Origin: Siphonodentalium dalli
Lineage: Eukaryota > Mollusca > Scaphopoda > Gadilida > Siphonodentaliidae
NCBI GenBank assembly: GCA_032622095.1
Contig: CP136061.1
Span: forward strand, 119,674,754 to 119,738,753
Direction: 5' to 3'
Length of the DNA: 64,000 nucleotides
Positions 1 through 10,210 of the stretch are shown piece after piece. Within the stretch, counting starts at the first letter, position 1. Each line of letters opens with the position of its first letter. The notes beneath the pieces were generated by a model, which did not search any database, was not told the origin of the DNA, and saw only the letters and a program-made list of their open reading frames with translations. The translations under genes and the position numbers were made by a program.

Positions 1-232
1 CTTTGAGTGCCAGGGGCCGATCTCATCGGCCCTAAACCTACAAAATAAGTCTGTTAAAGAATATAAGAATAAATTATTAAAATTGTAAAAAAACCAAAAA
101 AAATAAAAAATTATTAGGCCAATGCATTCTCTTATATATGCGAGGCGACCTATGGTCGACTCGCATATATAAGAGAATGCATTGGCACAGGGTATATGGG
201 TTGATACAAAAATCGACCTGGCACTCAAAGGG
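1..232. mobile_element. TTAA-flanked palindromic MITE (family A), left edge cut by window
   Basis: The right end reads CCTGGCACTCAAAGGG followed by TTAA (233-236), and the left end is its inverse, missing the first bases. A long near-perfect palindrome at 117-186 (gccaatgcattctctta and its inverse) fills the centre. A CCC-type terminus plus TTAA target duplication is the piggyBac signature, so this is inferred to be a piggyBac-type MITE. There is no coding capacity. The copy at 3470-3689 confirms both ends. Confidence 0.75.
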
Positions 233-236
233 TTAA

Positions 237-533
237 CAAGAGTTTTCAGGGCGATCTAAATAATCTAACATTCAGCAAACACTGCTGGGCTGATAATGAG
301 AAACTCATACATTATCAGCAACTCAGCTCAGTAAATGTTAAGTTGGTGATAACACTTATTATTACTTAACAGCAACCCTTTGCTGTGGCCCAGTTTTCTT
401 CAGCAAATCGCTTCGGCATCGCTGATTGCCTTAGCCAATTATGAGGACTGGTTTAAGGCAGGGTAAAAATCAACTTGCATAGTCATATCCCTGGATCATC
501 CTGTAAATACATAGAACCGTACCATAGGGAACC
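237..533. other. Intergenic, imperfect hairpin
   Basis: No gene is seen. An imperfect foldback lies at about 257-341, where the arms carry gctgataatgag and tcatacattatcagc. It may be a decayed MITE. Confidence 0.35.
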
Positions 534-541
534 GTGCATAT

Positions 542-1119
542 TAGGACTGCAACGAATCACTGCTGTTTCGGTGAATCACGATGTTTACCGGCGTTGAGAT
601 ATGCGGTTCGTTCCTTAATTATTCCAGTATGTTTTCGATCTATAGTTTTGTAGTCTAAACGCATGCCCAATCACTCTGAGAGAACTCTTTTCATTGGCTG
701 TAACCACCATATTTCCGTAGTTTCATGTTCTGTTAACTATTCAAAATTCTTGTTCTTCCATTATATCGATGGTTGATGTCTCGACCTTTCAAATTTAAAA
801 TCAATAACATGTTGAAACTATCAGACCATGATAAAATTACAAGTTCTCAACTGGTCATAGGCGAGGTAACTCCAAAAATTGTCTTTCCGTCGGCAAAATT
901 TAAATTGCCTATATGGAAACACTTCGGTTTTAGTGCCTTTGAGAAAGACGGTTGGAGGAAAATCAACAACACCAAAACAATATGCATAATTTGCAAAGTA
1001 TGCAAAAGTTGTAAAGTGGTCCAATTTTCAGTCTGGAATTTATCACGATATGTATCGTATCGTTGCAAAAAAACGTGATACGTATCGAATCGTGAGGTGG
1101 GCGTATCATTGCAGTCCTA
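542..1119. mobile_element. hAT-type non-autonomous element
   Basis: Terminal inverted repeats begin TAGGACTGCAA and end TTGCAGTCCTA. They are flanked by 8-bp near-identical duplications, gtgcatat (534-541) and ttgcatat (1120-1127, 7 of 8). Terminus type and 8-bp target duplication are both typical of hAT. Overlapping ORFs of 67-101 codons inside (773-1078 and the opposite strand) show no recognisable domain and are not called as genes. Confidence 0.75.
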
Positions 1120-1127
1120 TTGCATAT

Positions 1128-1310
1128 ATAAGAGAATGCACTGGCTTACAAGGTAAATATTGTTAGGCCAATGTATTCTCTTATATATGGGAGACACGCA
1201 TATATAACAGAATGCCGCTGTGCAGGATAGCGTCACTAAATTCACCCTCTCTGGACCTCATTTTTCAAATGTCAGACATACTATATCCAGGCCTGTAAAT
1301 CAAGTCCATG
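1128..1310. repeat. Fragments of family A and family B repeats
   Basis: 1128-1212 repeats the arm of the family A palindrome (atataagagaatgcactggc). 1213-1310 is the right half of the family B hairpin, with cactaaattcaccctct and caaatgtcagacatac. Both are truncated. Confidence 0.7.
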
Positions 1311-2264
1311 GTTTTATTGAGAATGGCCTAAATGTGTTTAAGCTCACCATTGCGCAGCAACATCCATCATTCCCATGAAATGTTTTTCTGTCCAGTTGTG
1401 TGGATGGTGTGACTTCATGATGAAGAGGCTGTGGTAGGTGTCCAGTCGGAATGCATTCGAGGCTGAATATGCATACTCAGTGTCAATGCGACCGAATGAA
1501 TCCTCTGCAGTATTTCTGTAAAGAATTTGAAGGTAAACAACTGAATTGTTTACTTTATACCTTTTTCTGCCTTAAAGATGGATTATCTCTTCATATAACA
1601 ATTTTGAAATAGTTTCGTTGGTATAAAATAATAAATATGAATTGAAAACCTATGTCCGGTAACGCTTCTATCAATTAATATTGATCTTATTTCGAATATT
1701 TTATTATAAAATAAGATGATCAAGTGGGACACTTTATTGTTCTATTTTTAGAACAGACCATTCAGGCGATACCATATAGCGACAGAGATCATTAGGGTGT
1801 TCCCATAGCTATGCTACGAACGTCAAATGTCCCAGATTGATTGTTTGTATTGTTTGATTACATAGTTATAGACGATAACGAGTCTAATTTACGTTTATTT
1901 GTGACAAAAGTACACAATAAAATTTCTGGTCTCTGTTAACAGTAACCAATATTGTTGGTTAGCTAAACAACATGTTTTTTAGACCAGAAAATATTCTAAA
2001 TATAATCAATGTTAATCGATAGAAGCATTTCCAGACAGGGGTCTTTGATCCATATATAATATTTTATACCCCGGTAACTATGTAATACATGATTACAAAG
2101 AGATAGACCATCTTTAACCCTTCGAACCCGAGAGACCGGAATACTGATCCAATCCTTATATTTCTACAACCCGGGAGACCGGAATACTGAAATCTTATAT
2201 TTGTCACGAAAATACAGCACTGTAAACACACATATCAACTAGAGTTGTACTTCTATTTTGCACA
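1311..2264. other. No recognised gene or repeat
   Basis: AT-rich sequence with stops in all frames and no ORF of note. A small inverted motif (ttcgaatattttattataaaataag) lies near 1691-1715. Confidence 0.4.
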
Positions 2265-2760
2265 CATGTTTATTCCGGTGACTTTGGCAGACAAACTGAT
2301 GAGAGAGGGTCTGTTACTTCTCGCGCATGCGCAGAGGCCTATTTTGAGAAAAAGTTTGCTTTTTATCGTCGGCGAAGGAGAAGAATTTCTTTAGAAATTT
2401 TCTGATCAAAGCACAAAGTACAGTAATGCCCTAAGTAATCGACCTCTTAACCACAGCAGAATTATGGGTAACTCGGGGAGAGCTTTCCGATGAATGGCAA
2501 CAAGCCATATTTCCGACTAAATCCTGAAAAGTTACCCATAATTCTGCTGTGGTTAAAGAGTCGATTAATTAGAGCATTACCGGTACTGTAACTAGAATTT
2601 TGCTGCTACTTTAATTTGCACTAATGAGTCGCAAGTTCATCCCTTTGAGTTTAGCAGCCCAATCTGTGATGGGGGGTCTGTTTCTACACGCATGCAGAGA
2701 AGTTTTATCGTTGGCAAAGGAGAAGTATTTCGTCAAAATAGCGTGACCAAAGGGAGCCGC
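2265..2760. repeat. Divergent direct duplication interrupted by a MITE
   Basis: About 2265-2415 and 2640-2760 share gggtctgtt, cgcatgc, the stretch ttttatcgt/ttatcgttggc, and aaaggagaag with similar spacing. They are two diverged copies of one ~140-bp sequence, with the family C MITE at 2421-2588 inserted between them. Confidence 0.55.
2421..2588. mobile_element. Mariner-type MITE (family C), copy 1
   Basis: Starts CAGTAATGCCCTAA and ends with its inverse (..ttaattagagcattaccggtactg), flanked by TA on both sides (2419-2420, 2589-2590). The interior is a large hairpin whose arms contain taaccacagcagaattatgg. A CAGT terminus with TA duplication fits Tc1/mariner. The right TIR carries a 3-base insertion. 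Other copies lie at 16264, 18730, 20580 and 23526. Confidence 0.8.
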
Positions 2761-2985
2761 AATATAATCAACATGTATATTGAACGTGGAATAGACTGTC
2801 TCATCTCACTTGTGACATATTTCACCACAGTTCAGTTAGAATGGTGGATTGCTGTATAGTTGAGTGTGTATACATCCCAGCTAATTGCATTACGAATTAC
2901 GTTGTTGGAAACACTTTACAAGCAAAAGTTACACATAATTAATCCCACTTCAAGAGCTTATTAATGGATTCCAAATTGGAACTAA

Positions 2986-3921
2986 CTTACTCGTATTTAA
3001 ATTCGCGCAGTACTATTTTTTGCACACCCATCGGTGCGCGAATTTAAAACTGAGCGAAAAATAGTACGACTTCTGAATTTATATCAAACCGCGTGAGAAA
3101 ATAAGAGGGTTATATGTTCGTGAGTTACATGCATTACGGAAGATTGGATTTATTTCATTCACATCCGGACAACCATTACGATTTATATAAAGCGATAAAT
3201 AATTGTAAAACTTTGATGTTTCAATGCTTGTAAAAATACACATATTCTAGAGTGATAGTGCAAGAAAGCACGTCTCCATACCCACAACCCTGCATGGAGT
3301 GGCGCCGCGATTATATAACAGTCTGAGTTATTGATGTGAACCCAACTATTTAAAATACAAGCAGTCAATATTTTTTTTTAAATCAGCAGTAACGCGGTTT
3401 TGGATTTACTTCTTTCAAGCTCATTTAAATGATCCTTATAACAGTTTAGATATCAGAATAATTACTTAACCCTTTGAGTGTAAACCTACACAATAAGTCT
3501 CTTAAAGAATATAATAAAATATATTAAAATTGTAAAAAATTGTAAAAAAAAAAAAATATATATATATTGTTAGGCCAATGCAATCTCTTATATATGCGAG
3601 GCGACCTATGGTCGACTCGCATATATAAGAGAATGCATTGGCACAGGGTATATGGGTTGATACAAAAATCGGACCTGGCACTCAAAGGGTTAAAGCATAT
3701 ATAAACTCATCTCCTCAACAAAATTATAAAGCAGTTATGTTCTACTCGATGTAGAAACATATATTTAGGAGTGATTAAGAACTGACACTGTCATTAATCA
3801 CAGGAATTTTTCTAAATATGTTTGCCAGTTTTGAATTCCCGCAGCATGGTGCGCGAATTCAAAGTGCGCGAATTTCAAACTGAGCGAAAAATAGTACTGC
3901 GCGAATTTAAATACGAGTAAG
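2986..3921. mobile_element. Inverted-repeat element with 35-bp TIRs
   Basis: The left end CTTACTCGTATTTAAATTCG, continuing CGCAGTACTATTTTT, is matched exactly in inverse at 3887-3921. Subterminal gcgcgaatt and gagcgaaaaatagta motifs recur at both ends. A family A MITE (3470-3689) sits inside. No target duplication is obvious and the interior codes for nothing recognisable, so the superfamily is unknown. Confidence 0.7.
3470..3689. mobile_element. TTAA-flanked palindromic MITE (family A), complete copy
   Basis: Begins CCCTTTGAGTG and ends CACTCAAAGGG, with TTAA on both sides (3466-3469, 3690-3693). The central palindrome at about 3571-3643 is nearly identical to that at 117-186. It lies inside the inverted-repeat element 2986-3921, so it is the younger insertion. 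Confidence 0.85.
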
Positions 3922-4342
3922 GTACCTGATAATGTATGGCACTGAAAGTGTTCCATTTAACAGATGTTGACATCACTAAATCTGTAGCCAGGGCAAAACT
4001 GAATAAAGCTCACCTCAAATAATCACAGAAATCACAAGATTTCACTGTTTTGTTTGATAGCTCATCAACACTGAAAATAAGACATGGATTCATAAGTTAG
4101 TCATAACATAAAATAATCATCTAAGTCAAAACATTCATATACATACATATTAACATCTGGCGTGCCGATTTCAGGAGATTTGTCTTCAGAATTTGGGAGA
4201 TCTATATAAAAATCGGAAGATTATTCACAATTAAAACTTTCTAATTTTTTTTTCAATTTCGAGCCAACTAATACCATATATAACAAAACTTTAACATTCA
4301 GCACCTCAGCATAATCAAATAAAGCTTAAATTTGACTCAAAA

Positions 4343-4678
4343 TTAATTCAAATATTTGTTTGGATTCACGCTTAAAAACCAATTGATTATCTCGTCCATG
4401 ATGATTTTGAACAGTCCTACAATATGAATTGAAGACACAGCCTCAACTTGGGATTCATCATCTTTAATTGTGATTCTAGTTGAATATTTGTTATTGAAAC
4501 ATACATGTATTCGAATTGGCTGAGAGCTGCTAACTTTACTTTTCGATTCACCAGCATTGGCCGCTGATCGGTATAATTTTTGTTTCCTTTCTCTCTCTCG
4601 AGAAAGCACTAGATCATTTGGTATGGTTATAATGCAGAGGTAAAAAAAATAATTCGGGATAAATTTTGAATGGATCAT
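4343..4678 (-). CDS. Hypothetical 111-aa ORF, status uncertain
   Basis: An ATG-initiated minus-strand frame of 111 codons. The N-terminal ~25 residues are hydrophobic (NYFFYLCIITI), followed by a basic stretch (RERERKQK) and a mixed-charge C-terminal half. No family is recognised. The upstream sequence is interrupted 41 bp before the ATG by the hAT element 4719-5881; without it, the flanks rejoin at one ctgtgctg. This may be a real small gene, a first exon or a chance ORF; transcript data would decide. Confidence 0.3.
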   Translation of the reverse strand: MIHSKFIPNYFFYLCIITIPNDLVLSRERERKQKLYRSAANAGESKSKVSSSQPIRIHVCFNNKYSTRITIKDDESQVEAVSSIHIVGLFKIIMDEIINWFLSVNPNKYLN

Positions 4679-4718
4679 GTTGCCATTGATAAATCACGTA
4701 AAATACGTCACTGTGCTG

Positions 4719-5881
4719 CAGTGTTCGCGCTGTCGGTAGCCAAATTAGCCAATGGCTAATCTTTTTCGAATTTGGCTAATACAAATTTCATTTGGCTAAA
4801 ATTTTGGCTAAACTTTTTTTGAACCCAAATAGAGACTGAAAACATGGAGCCAGAAAGCTAATTAATAAAAGCGCTCAATAGATCGACATTCAAGACGAAG
4901 TTAGATGACGAAAGTATTTAATTATTTTCCTACTTATGAAATATCGTACAAAGGGAAACACGATCGACAACTCATCAACCAAGGGACCACAAAGTTATAT
5001 GCAATCATCTTTAGTTTTCACAAGACGGACATTCAAAGACGCATGGACATTAAACCGACCGTGGTTGAATTATGACAATGTGAAGAAAGCAATGTTTTGT
5101 AAAGTGCATTGACGCCGGTATATAAGCAATTTGTTCGCAACAGGCTGTTTTAATCTGGAGAAAGATTACGTCACTCTGCACGAAGCAGCAAAAGGTCATT
5201 ATTAATTTGTACATTTAATCCCCTAATCCCCCATTCAGCCCATTGTCTGTCTGGTCACTCACGGCGCGCCTGTACAATGCATGTTTATGATGACATTGTA
5301 TTTAAGACGGTCGAGGTTTATGAGCACCAAGTGTAAGACAAAAGCTTAATCAGCCAAATGTGAATCACGACAGATATGTTGTGGCTATTTGTCGTCAATA
5401 CCGATACAGTCAAGCTTTTATGACAGATTGTAATTTGATAATGGCGTAACAATATTAAGTTATTAGTTTCCAGATGTCACTTAGATATTTTCGCAAGGAT
5501 AAATATTTAATGATTTAAAAAAAGATATTGATATAAAACAAAAAAATAATGACATTAAGAAGGACAATCCCGGGTCCCCCCCCCCCCCCCCCAAATCACT
5601 CTTTCACATAAAGATTAATAATTTTTTTATAAATGATATATATAAAAATACTTCTAGTTCATCAAAATTATTTAAATTATTGTGTATTTTACCTGTGTCT
5701 GTTAGATTTTACGTTTTAGTCATTAATTGTGAATCGACCAGAAAACGATGATTTAATTTGGCCAAAGTTTTTTTTAATTTGGCCAAAAAACATTTGGCTA
5801 AAGTTTTTTTCATTTGGCGAATAAATTTTCCATTTGGCTAAACTTTTGGCTAAAGTTTTTTTCAGTCCAGCGCGAACACTG
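4719..5881. mobile_element. hAT-type element, 1163 bp, with 8-bp target duplication
   Basis: Perfect 14-bp terminal inverted repeats (CAGTGTTCGCGCTG and inverse) are bounded by exact 8-bp duplications CTGTGCTG at 4711-4718 and 5882-5889. Both subterminal regions (4740-4820 and 5755-5855) carry clusters of a tttggctaaa-type motif, as expected of transposase-binding repeats. A poly-C run lies at about 5577-5592. No transposase ORF remains, so it is non-autonomous. Confidence 0.9.
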
Positions 5882-6060
5882 CTGTGCTGCCAGGAGTAGC
5901 GTAATCAAGTCAACTGATTCGTTGTTTTCTATATATTAACAGGAAGTTGTTCTGTTGCTGTTACAGGTAACCACATGGAACAGATCCAGAGATTTGATCA
6001 CAGGGAAAAGATATCTCATTTCATAACATTTAATCTCTATAAAAAGTGTTTTTCATGCAG

Positions 6061-6231
6061 TTTCTTTTAAATATATTGGTAGATTATATTAAAATGGAGA
6101 TGCACATATCTTTTCCTTGGATATCTGGGGATTCTAGCTTGAAGACAGTTTATGAAATTTATGGCGAGTTCACAAACCGTTTTCATGCTCAAATTCCTGA
6201 ATATCCAACGCATGAGAGTATTTTCTCCTAA
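6061..6231 (+). CDS. Possible terminal exon, plus strand
   Basis: The sequence gtgtttttcatgcag ends at 6060 and would be a good splice acceptor. A phase-0 open frame of 56 codons follows, ending in TAA at 6229-6231, with balanced composition (ISFPWISGDSSLKTVYEIYG). No family is recognised and no partner exon was located. It could be a chance reading frame. Confidence 0.25.
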   Translation, partial: FLLNILVDYIKMEMHISFPWISGDSSLKTVYEIYGEFTNRFHAQIPEYPTHESIFS

Positions 6232-7136
6232 ATCACAAACACTTGTTCATTGAAAAAGAATTATGGTAACATCTTAGAATTTCAAATGCAAAGTAGAACT
6301 GCCGTATATTGGGAAGTAATTGTCCTAGACACCACCACACGTGCAGTTAATCCAACTGTGACATCATATTCATGATGTTTTGTGCTGTTATTATTGAGAT
6401 GTTGTTTGTCTTTTTATAACTTTGAGTAAAATAATATCTGTTTCTTGCTGGGCTGGGTGAATATGATGCTGCAGTCAGTAACATGGTTTATTTGTGTCCA
6501 CGCTAATTTAATTGAATAAGGCGTCATAAGATAAGCTATGATTAGATAGTCTGGTGGCTATTAATTACCCCAGCAGAGGATGTATTATGGGCTTACGGCA
6601 GTCACATTTGTGTTACTTTATTGAGCGATGTTAGCTGCATGCATTGATAAAGCATTGTCTTTCACTGTTAATAAAATTCGGGAGAAACATTTGCCGATCG
6701 GAATGGAGGGAGATAGGGCTTAAATTCTGGATGCTCATGCCTAAATCGGGAAAGTTAACATGTATGTCATATATTTCAGATAGTAATCCTTGCTACAACC
6801 TCATTCACAAGTGAAAGATCATGTCTTTCCCAGCTGAATTTACAACAAAGATATAATTCAGCAATGTTTCCTACTCACTTTCTGGTGAATAATATAATTC
6901 ACAGGACGATTCGCTGCCAGGTTCGTTGTCATGTGAGGCAAGGTGAAATTAGTATCAGGCGAGCCTCACCTGATACTATACCCAGAAACAAGATGACGAC
7001 TATCGAACCCATATTGAACCAATATTGTCCATGGTAACTTTCAATTCAATATAGAGTAAACCTAAAATCCCCTCATCATCCATTAGTTGATCTCTATTCT
7101 CATTGGTCAATCTCGTAGACCAGCATGATAATATGT
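6232..7136. other. No recognised gene
   Basis: AT-rich and non-coding in appearance. A short hairpin (agtatcagg / cctgatact) lies at about 6951-6977. Confidence 0.4.
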
Positions 7137-7297
7137 CAGCAAGCCTTGAAATAGTGTGTCTCATTTGCAGAATGAGGTCCCCAGAGGGTGAATTTAGTGA
7201 TAATAACCCACTATGCAGGATAGTATCACTAAATTCACCCTCTGGGGACCTCATTTTGCAAATGTCAGATACGCTATAATCAGGCTTCGACACAGGC
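7137..7297. repeat. Family B palindromic repeat, single-hairpin form
   Basis: The arms gaggtccccagagggtgaat and its inverse flank a short loop. The outer ends carry tgtgtctcatttgcag and caaatgtcagatacgc. The minus-strand ORF covering it is only the hairpin read as codons. Confidence 0.85.
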
Positions 7298-7565
7298 ACA
7301 TGCAGTCGTTTTTTTTACAAAATAACAAATTTTTGGTCTGTTAATTTTACCCAGGTTTGAAGACTTTTATGGTCATGATACATGACTTTGCATTCTCTCT
7401 TGAAACCATAAATTTCTAGAATTATATGTTTTGGTTGTTCAAGCCTTTGAAAGCAAATGAATTCCCCTAAAGCATGAAAATGTGCTGGAAGTTAGTCATT
7501 ACAGCTTGATTTACAGATGCAATCATGTTGTCATCTATGCAGACCATGTGGTATATGGGATATGC

Positions 7566-8209
7566 CAGGGACCAGCTTAGACCTGATTTTCAGGGCGAAG
7601 TGACTTCTCCCTGTCACAAAAATAAGGCGAAGTGGGCGTTCTCCAGGGCGAAATGGGTTGGCAAAATTGAAATCGGCCCGCACTGTAGTTGCCTGTATAA
7701 CGAAAATAGGAGATATGTAATATTCAAATTAAAATGATGAAACAATGGTTCAAATGTTGAAACTCTATGTTCAAATCATCACTCTAATAACTATGAATAA
7801 TGTCCAAACATAATTGTGAGAGAATGGTAGCATTTTATATAATAATTTTGGAAGAATGGCATTTTTACAACCGCTTATGAATACGAAAGGTGTAATCTTC
7901 AGATGTAATAATCTCAAAATCACAAGTCGCTGTGGACACCTGACGATGTATTCACAGCTGTCTGCAATCAACACTCACGCTCCCAAATCAGATTAATACC
8001 AATGTTAATAGTAACTATGGTGTTATATACGACAGTGTCAATGGATAACTGGGTTCAATCAATGTTGGCAGTAAATTAGGGTGAATAGTTTGCTGATCAA
8101 CTTCAGAAATTTCAGGGCGACTTAAACTTCGCCCGGATGCAAAATTAGGGCGAAGTGACCAAGAATAGGGAGACTTCTTTGCCCACATTGCCCTCTCGGC
8201 TGGTCCCTG
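7566..8209. mobile_element. Probable hAT-type MITE, 644 bp
   Basis: Ends CAGGGACCAGC and GCTGGTCCCTG form an 11-bp inverted repeat, flanked by imperfect 8-bp duplications ggatatgc and gggtattc (6 of 8). The subterminal motif cagggcga/gggcgaagtg recurs at both ends. Assignment rests on terminus and duplication length. Confidence 0.55.
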
Positions 8210-8251
8210 GGGTATTCACTGCAGACTTGAACAAAACATTTGTGTGCTTAA

Positions 8252-8503
8252 CCCTTCCATGACTAGAGCTTCCTAAAATTTTGCGAAAACCCTGTGCCAA
8301 CACATTCTCTTATATATGCGAGTCTCCCATATGGAGCCTCACAATAAGATAATTCATTATCCTGACAATATTTACCTTGACCGTGTAAGCCAGTGCATTC
8401 TCTTATATATGTGAAGCTCCCTATGGGAGACTCGCATAAATAAGAGAATGCACTGGCACAGGATAATTAATGTTGCACCAGCACAGCTCCTGTCATGAAA
8501 GGA
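8252..8503. mobile_element. Diverged TTAA-flanked MITE related to family A
   Basis: TTAA at 8248-8251 and 8504-8507 bounds CCCTTCCATGAC and gtcatgaaagga. The interior carries two family A palindrome arms (cattctcttatatatgcgag; cataaataagagaatgcact). Termini differ from the 3470 copy, so this is a subfamily. Confidence 0.65.
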
Positions 8504-8552
8504 TTAAATATAGCATTTGAACACATGACAACTGCGTACCCCGACTACTCAC

Positions 8553-8656
8553 AATTGTGAATCTGGAATGTCAGGCTTTGAGACAGGTTTTTTGGTCCTC
8601 AGCGGATTGAAGGTTGTCTCCTCTTTGGTGTACTTATTGAATATATGAATTGTTTT
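8553..8656 (-). CDS. Host gene 1, exon (downstream)
   Basis: A minus-strand exon preceded by a strong acceptor (..ttatttcag) and followed by a strong donor (GTGAGT at 8552-8547). It encodes 34 codons plus two bases, starting in phase 0, which matches the phase-0 end of the exon at 9642-9780. The joined reading contains a pattern N-x-Y-T-x-E-x-T-x-FNPLR in this exon (NKYTKEETTFNPLRTKKP). I do not recognise the family. Introns on both sides are filled with MITEs. The next exon downstream was not found. Confidence 0.6.
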
Positions 8657-8859
8657 CTGAAATAAAAATGAAAATAATGAGATGGGTAAGTCAACAAAAA
8701 TTAAGGTTATTATTGATGAGCTGAAGAACAAAAATAACTACCGATGTTTGTTATTACCGAAACTAATGCTAATAGGGGGTGTCAAAGAGGTCGAAAACAG
8801 GATTCGGTAAGTGGATTCATGGCCTGATATTGGCCGAAATAGCCAATTTTATCTCTAAA

Positions 8860-9085
8860 TGAAAGTGTCTATGACACTGTAGGGTGTGCCGATGGATTCA
8901 AATTTAAAATCCAAGATGGCTGCTGGCGGCCATGTTTTGCATCAAAATTCAGAAACATTTGATAGCTCCCATCTATAGGTCACCCTGAAGCTACATATGA
9001 AGCTTGGTGAAGATCAGATAAGGGAATGCGGCCTGTAGGGCATGCCGACGGAAATTGTTGACGGAAGGACATACGGATGCTAACC
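8860..9085. repeat. Dispersed repeat K, one unit
   Basis: Carries aaatccaagatggctgctgg, cggccatgttt and gatagctcccatctataggtc. The same unit occurs twice in tandem at 19720-19965. Such units resemble the satellite-like cores of mollusc dispersed repeats. Confidence 0.6.
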
Positions 9086-9189
9086 TGTGCCAATAGCTCA
9101 AACTTTACATTGTAAAGTTGAGCTAAAAACGGACAAGGATATTTTTGTTGACAATAAAGCACACAATTGTAAATCCAATCTACAGGTTA

Positions 9190-9608
9190 TTCAAACTCAA
9201 GCCTGGATATAATGTGTCTGACATTTGCAGAATGAGGTCCCCAGATGGTGAATTTAGTGACGCTATCCCGCACGATGGACTAGCATCATCATATTCACCC
9301 CTCTGGGAACCTCATTCTGCTTTGGCCTCAACTGCTATGGGAGAACTAGTATCAGATTGAAGTTCCCCAGTTGAAGTTGGTGATTGATGTTCACCCATTA
9401 GTCACCTCGATTATTGATTTTATCTTCTGCAAATATGGGGATATAGAAACTGAACAGCAGGGAAAAAGTAACCAAAAACAATGTTAATTTGAGACTATAG
9501 ATACTTTTCAGAAGATCTATTAGGCTTAAGCAGAATGGGGTCCCCAGTGGGTGAATTCACCCTCTGAGGACCTCATTCTGCAAATGTCAGACACACAATT
9601 TCCAGTCT
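9190..9608. repeat. Family B repeat, double-hairpin form
   Basis: Two family B hairpins, the second largely reduced to its right arm, flank a ~200-bp spacer with cccagttgaagttggtgatt and gcaaatatggggatatagaa. The outer ends are atgtgtctgacatttgcag and caaatgtcagacacac. It ends 34 bp short of the exon at 9642. Confidence 0.8.
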
Positions 9609-9641
9609 TGATAGAGAGGTACAAAGCAAAATAATACCAAC

Positions 9642-9780
9642 TTGCAGCTTAGCTTCTTGAAATAGTTTTTCATCATTTCCAAGCCACATTTTGACTTTCT
9701 GCTGGAAATCTGTTGGGAAAACAGCCCTCCCTTCTCGATAAGTCAGGCTGAATATAGCGTTAAATCTTTGATAGTGCTCT
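9642..9780 (-). CDS. Host gene 1, internal exon
   Basis: A minus-strand exon with acceptor ..attaattttccag (AG at 9782-9781) and donor GTTGGT (from 9641). It has one leading base and then 46 codons, so the preceding intron is phase 2 and the following one phase 0, which fits the exon at 8553-8656. The peptide contains HYQRFNAIFSLTYREGR and is well mixed in composition. A fucosyltransferase-like FN..(S/T)YR motif came to mind but is not sufficient for a call. A missing exon must lie between this one and 23136-23396, because the phases do not join. Confidence 0.6.
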
Positions 9781-10210
9781 CTGGAAAATTAATGGAAAAA
9801 ATTATAATTATGTGTGGGATAAAACGATGCATACGAGAATTTATTATATGCTTCCCCATTAAATCACTTCGAAATTGCTAGGTCGTAGAACATTATGTCA
9901 ATCGTCTGGACCGAGGTGATGTACAATGCTGACCAAGGCAATGGATAACACGATAGTATTACCCTCTCGGAGATCAGTTCCAGTTTATAGTGGCGAATCA
10001 CATTAAGTTTTAACACGTATCAATAACAGGCAGAATATTTTAGAATGGGGACTGTTTTTTTGGCATGTGTGCTCGATATTTATCATTTAGTTGTGAGCAA
10101 ATCAATCGGTAGGATGTAAAGATTGCCATTTCTAAGTTTTCTAACAATTTGCAGTGAACTGTAGAACAAACTAGTAGTTTTGGGGAATTTGATAACATAG
10201 CGCATATAAT
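9781..10210. other. Intronic sequence, no feature seen
   Basis: It is presumed to be intron of host gene 1. No repeat family or ORF was recognised. Confidence 0.35.

Noticed and set aside
7000-7299. ORFs containing MRSPEGEF-type peptide, recurring at 9145, 19222, 19316 and 21135
   Set aside because: They are family B hairpin arms read as codons.
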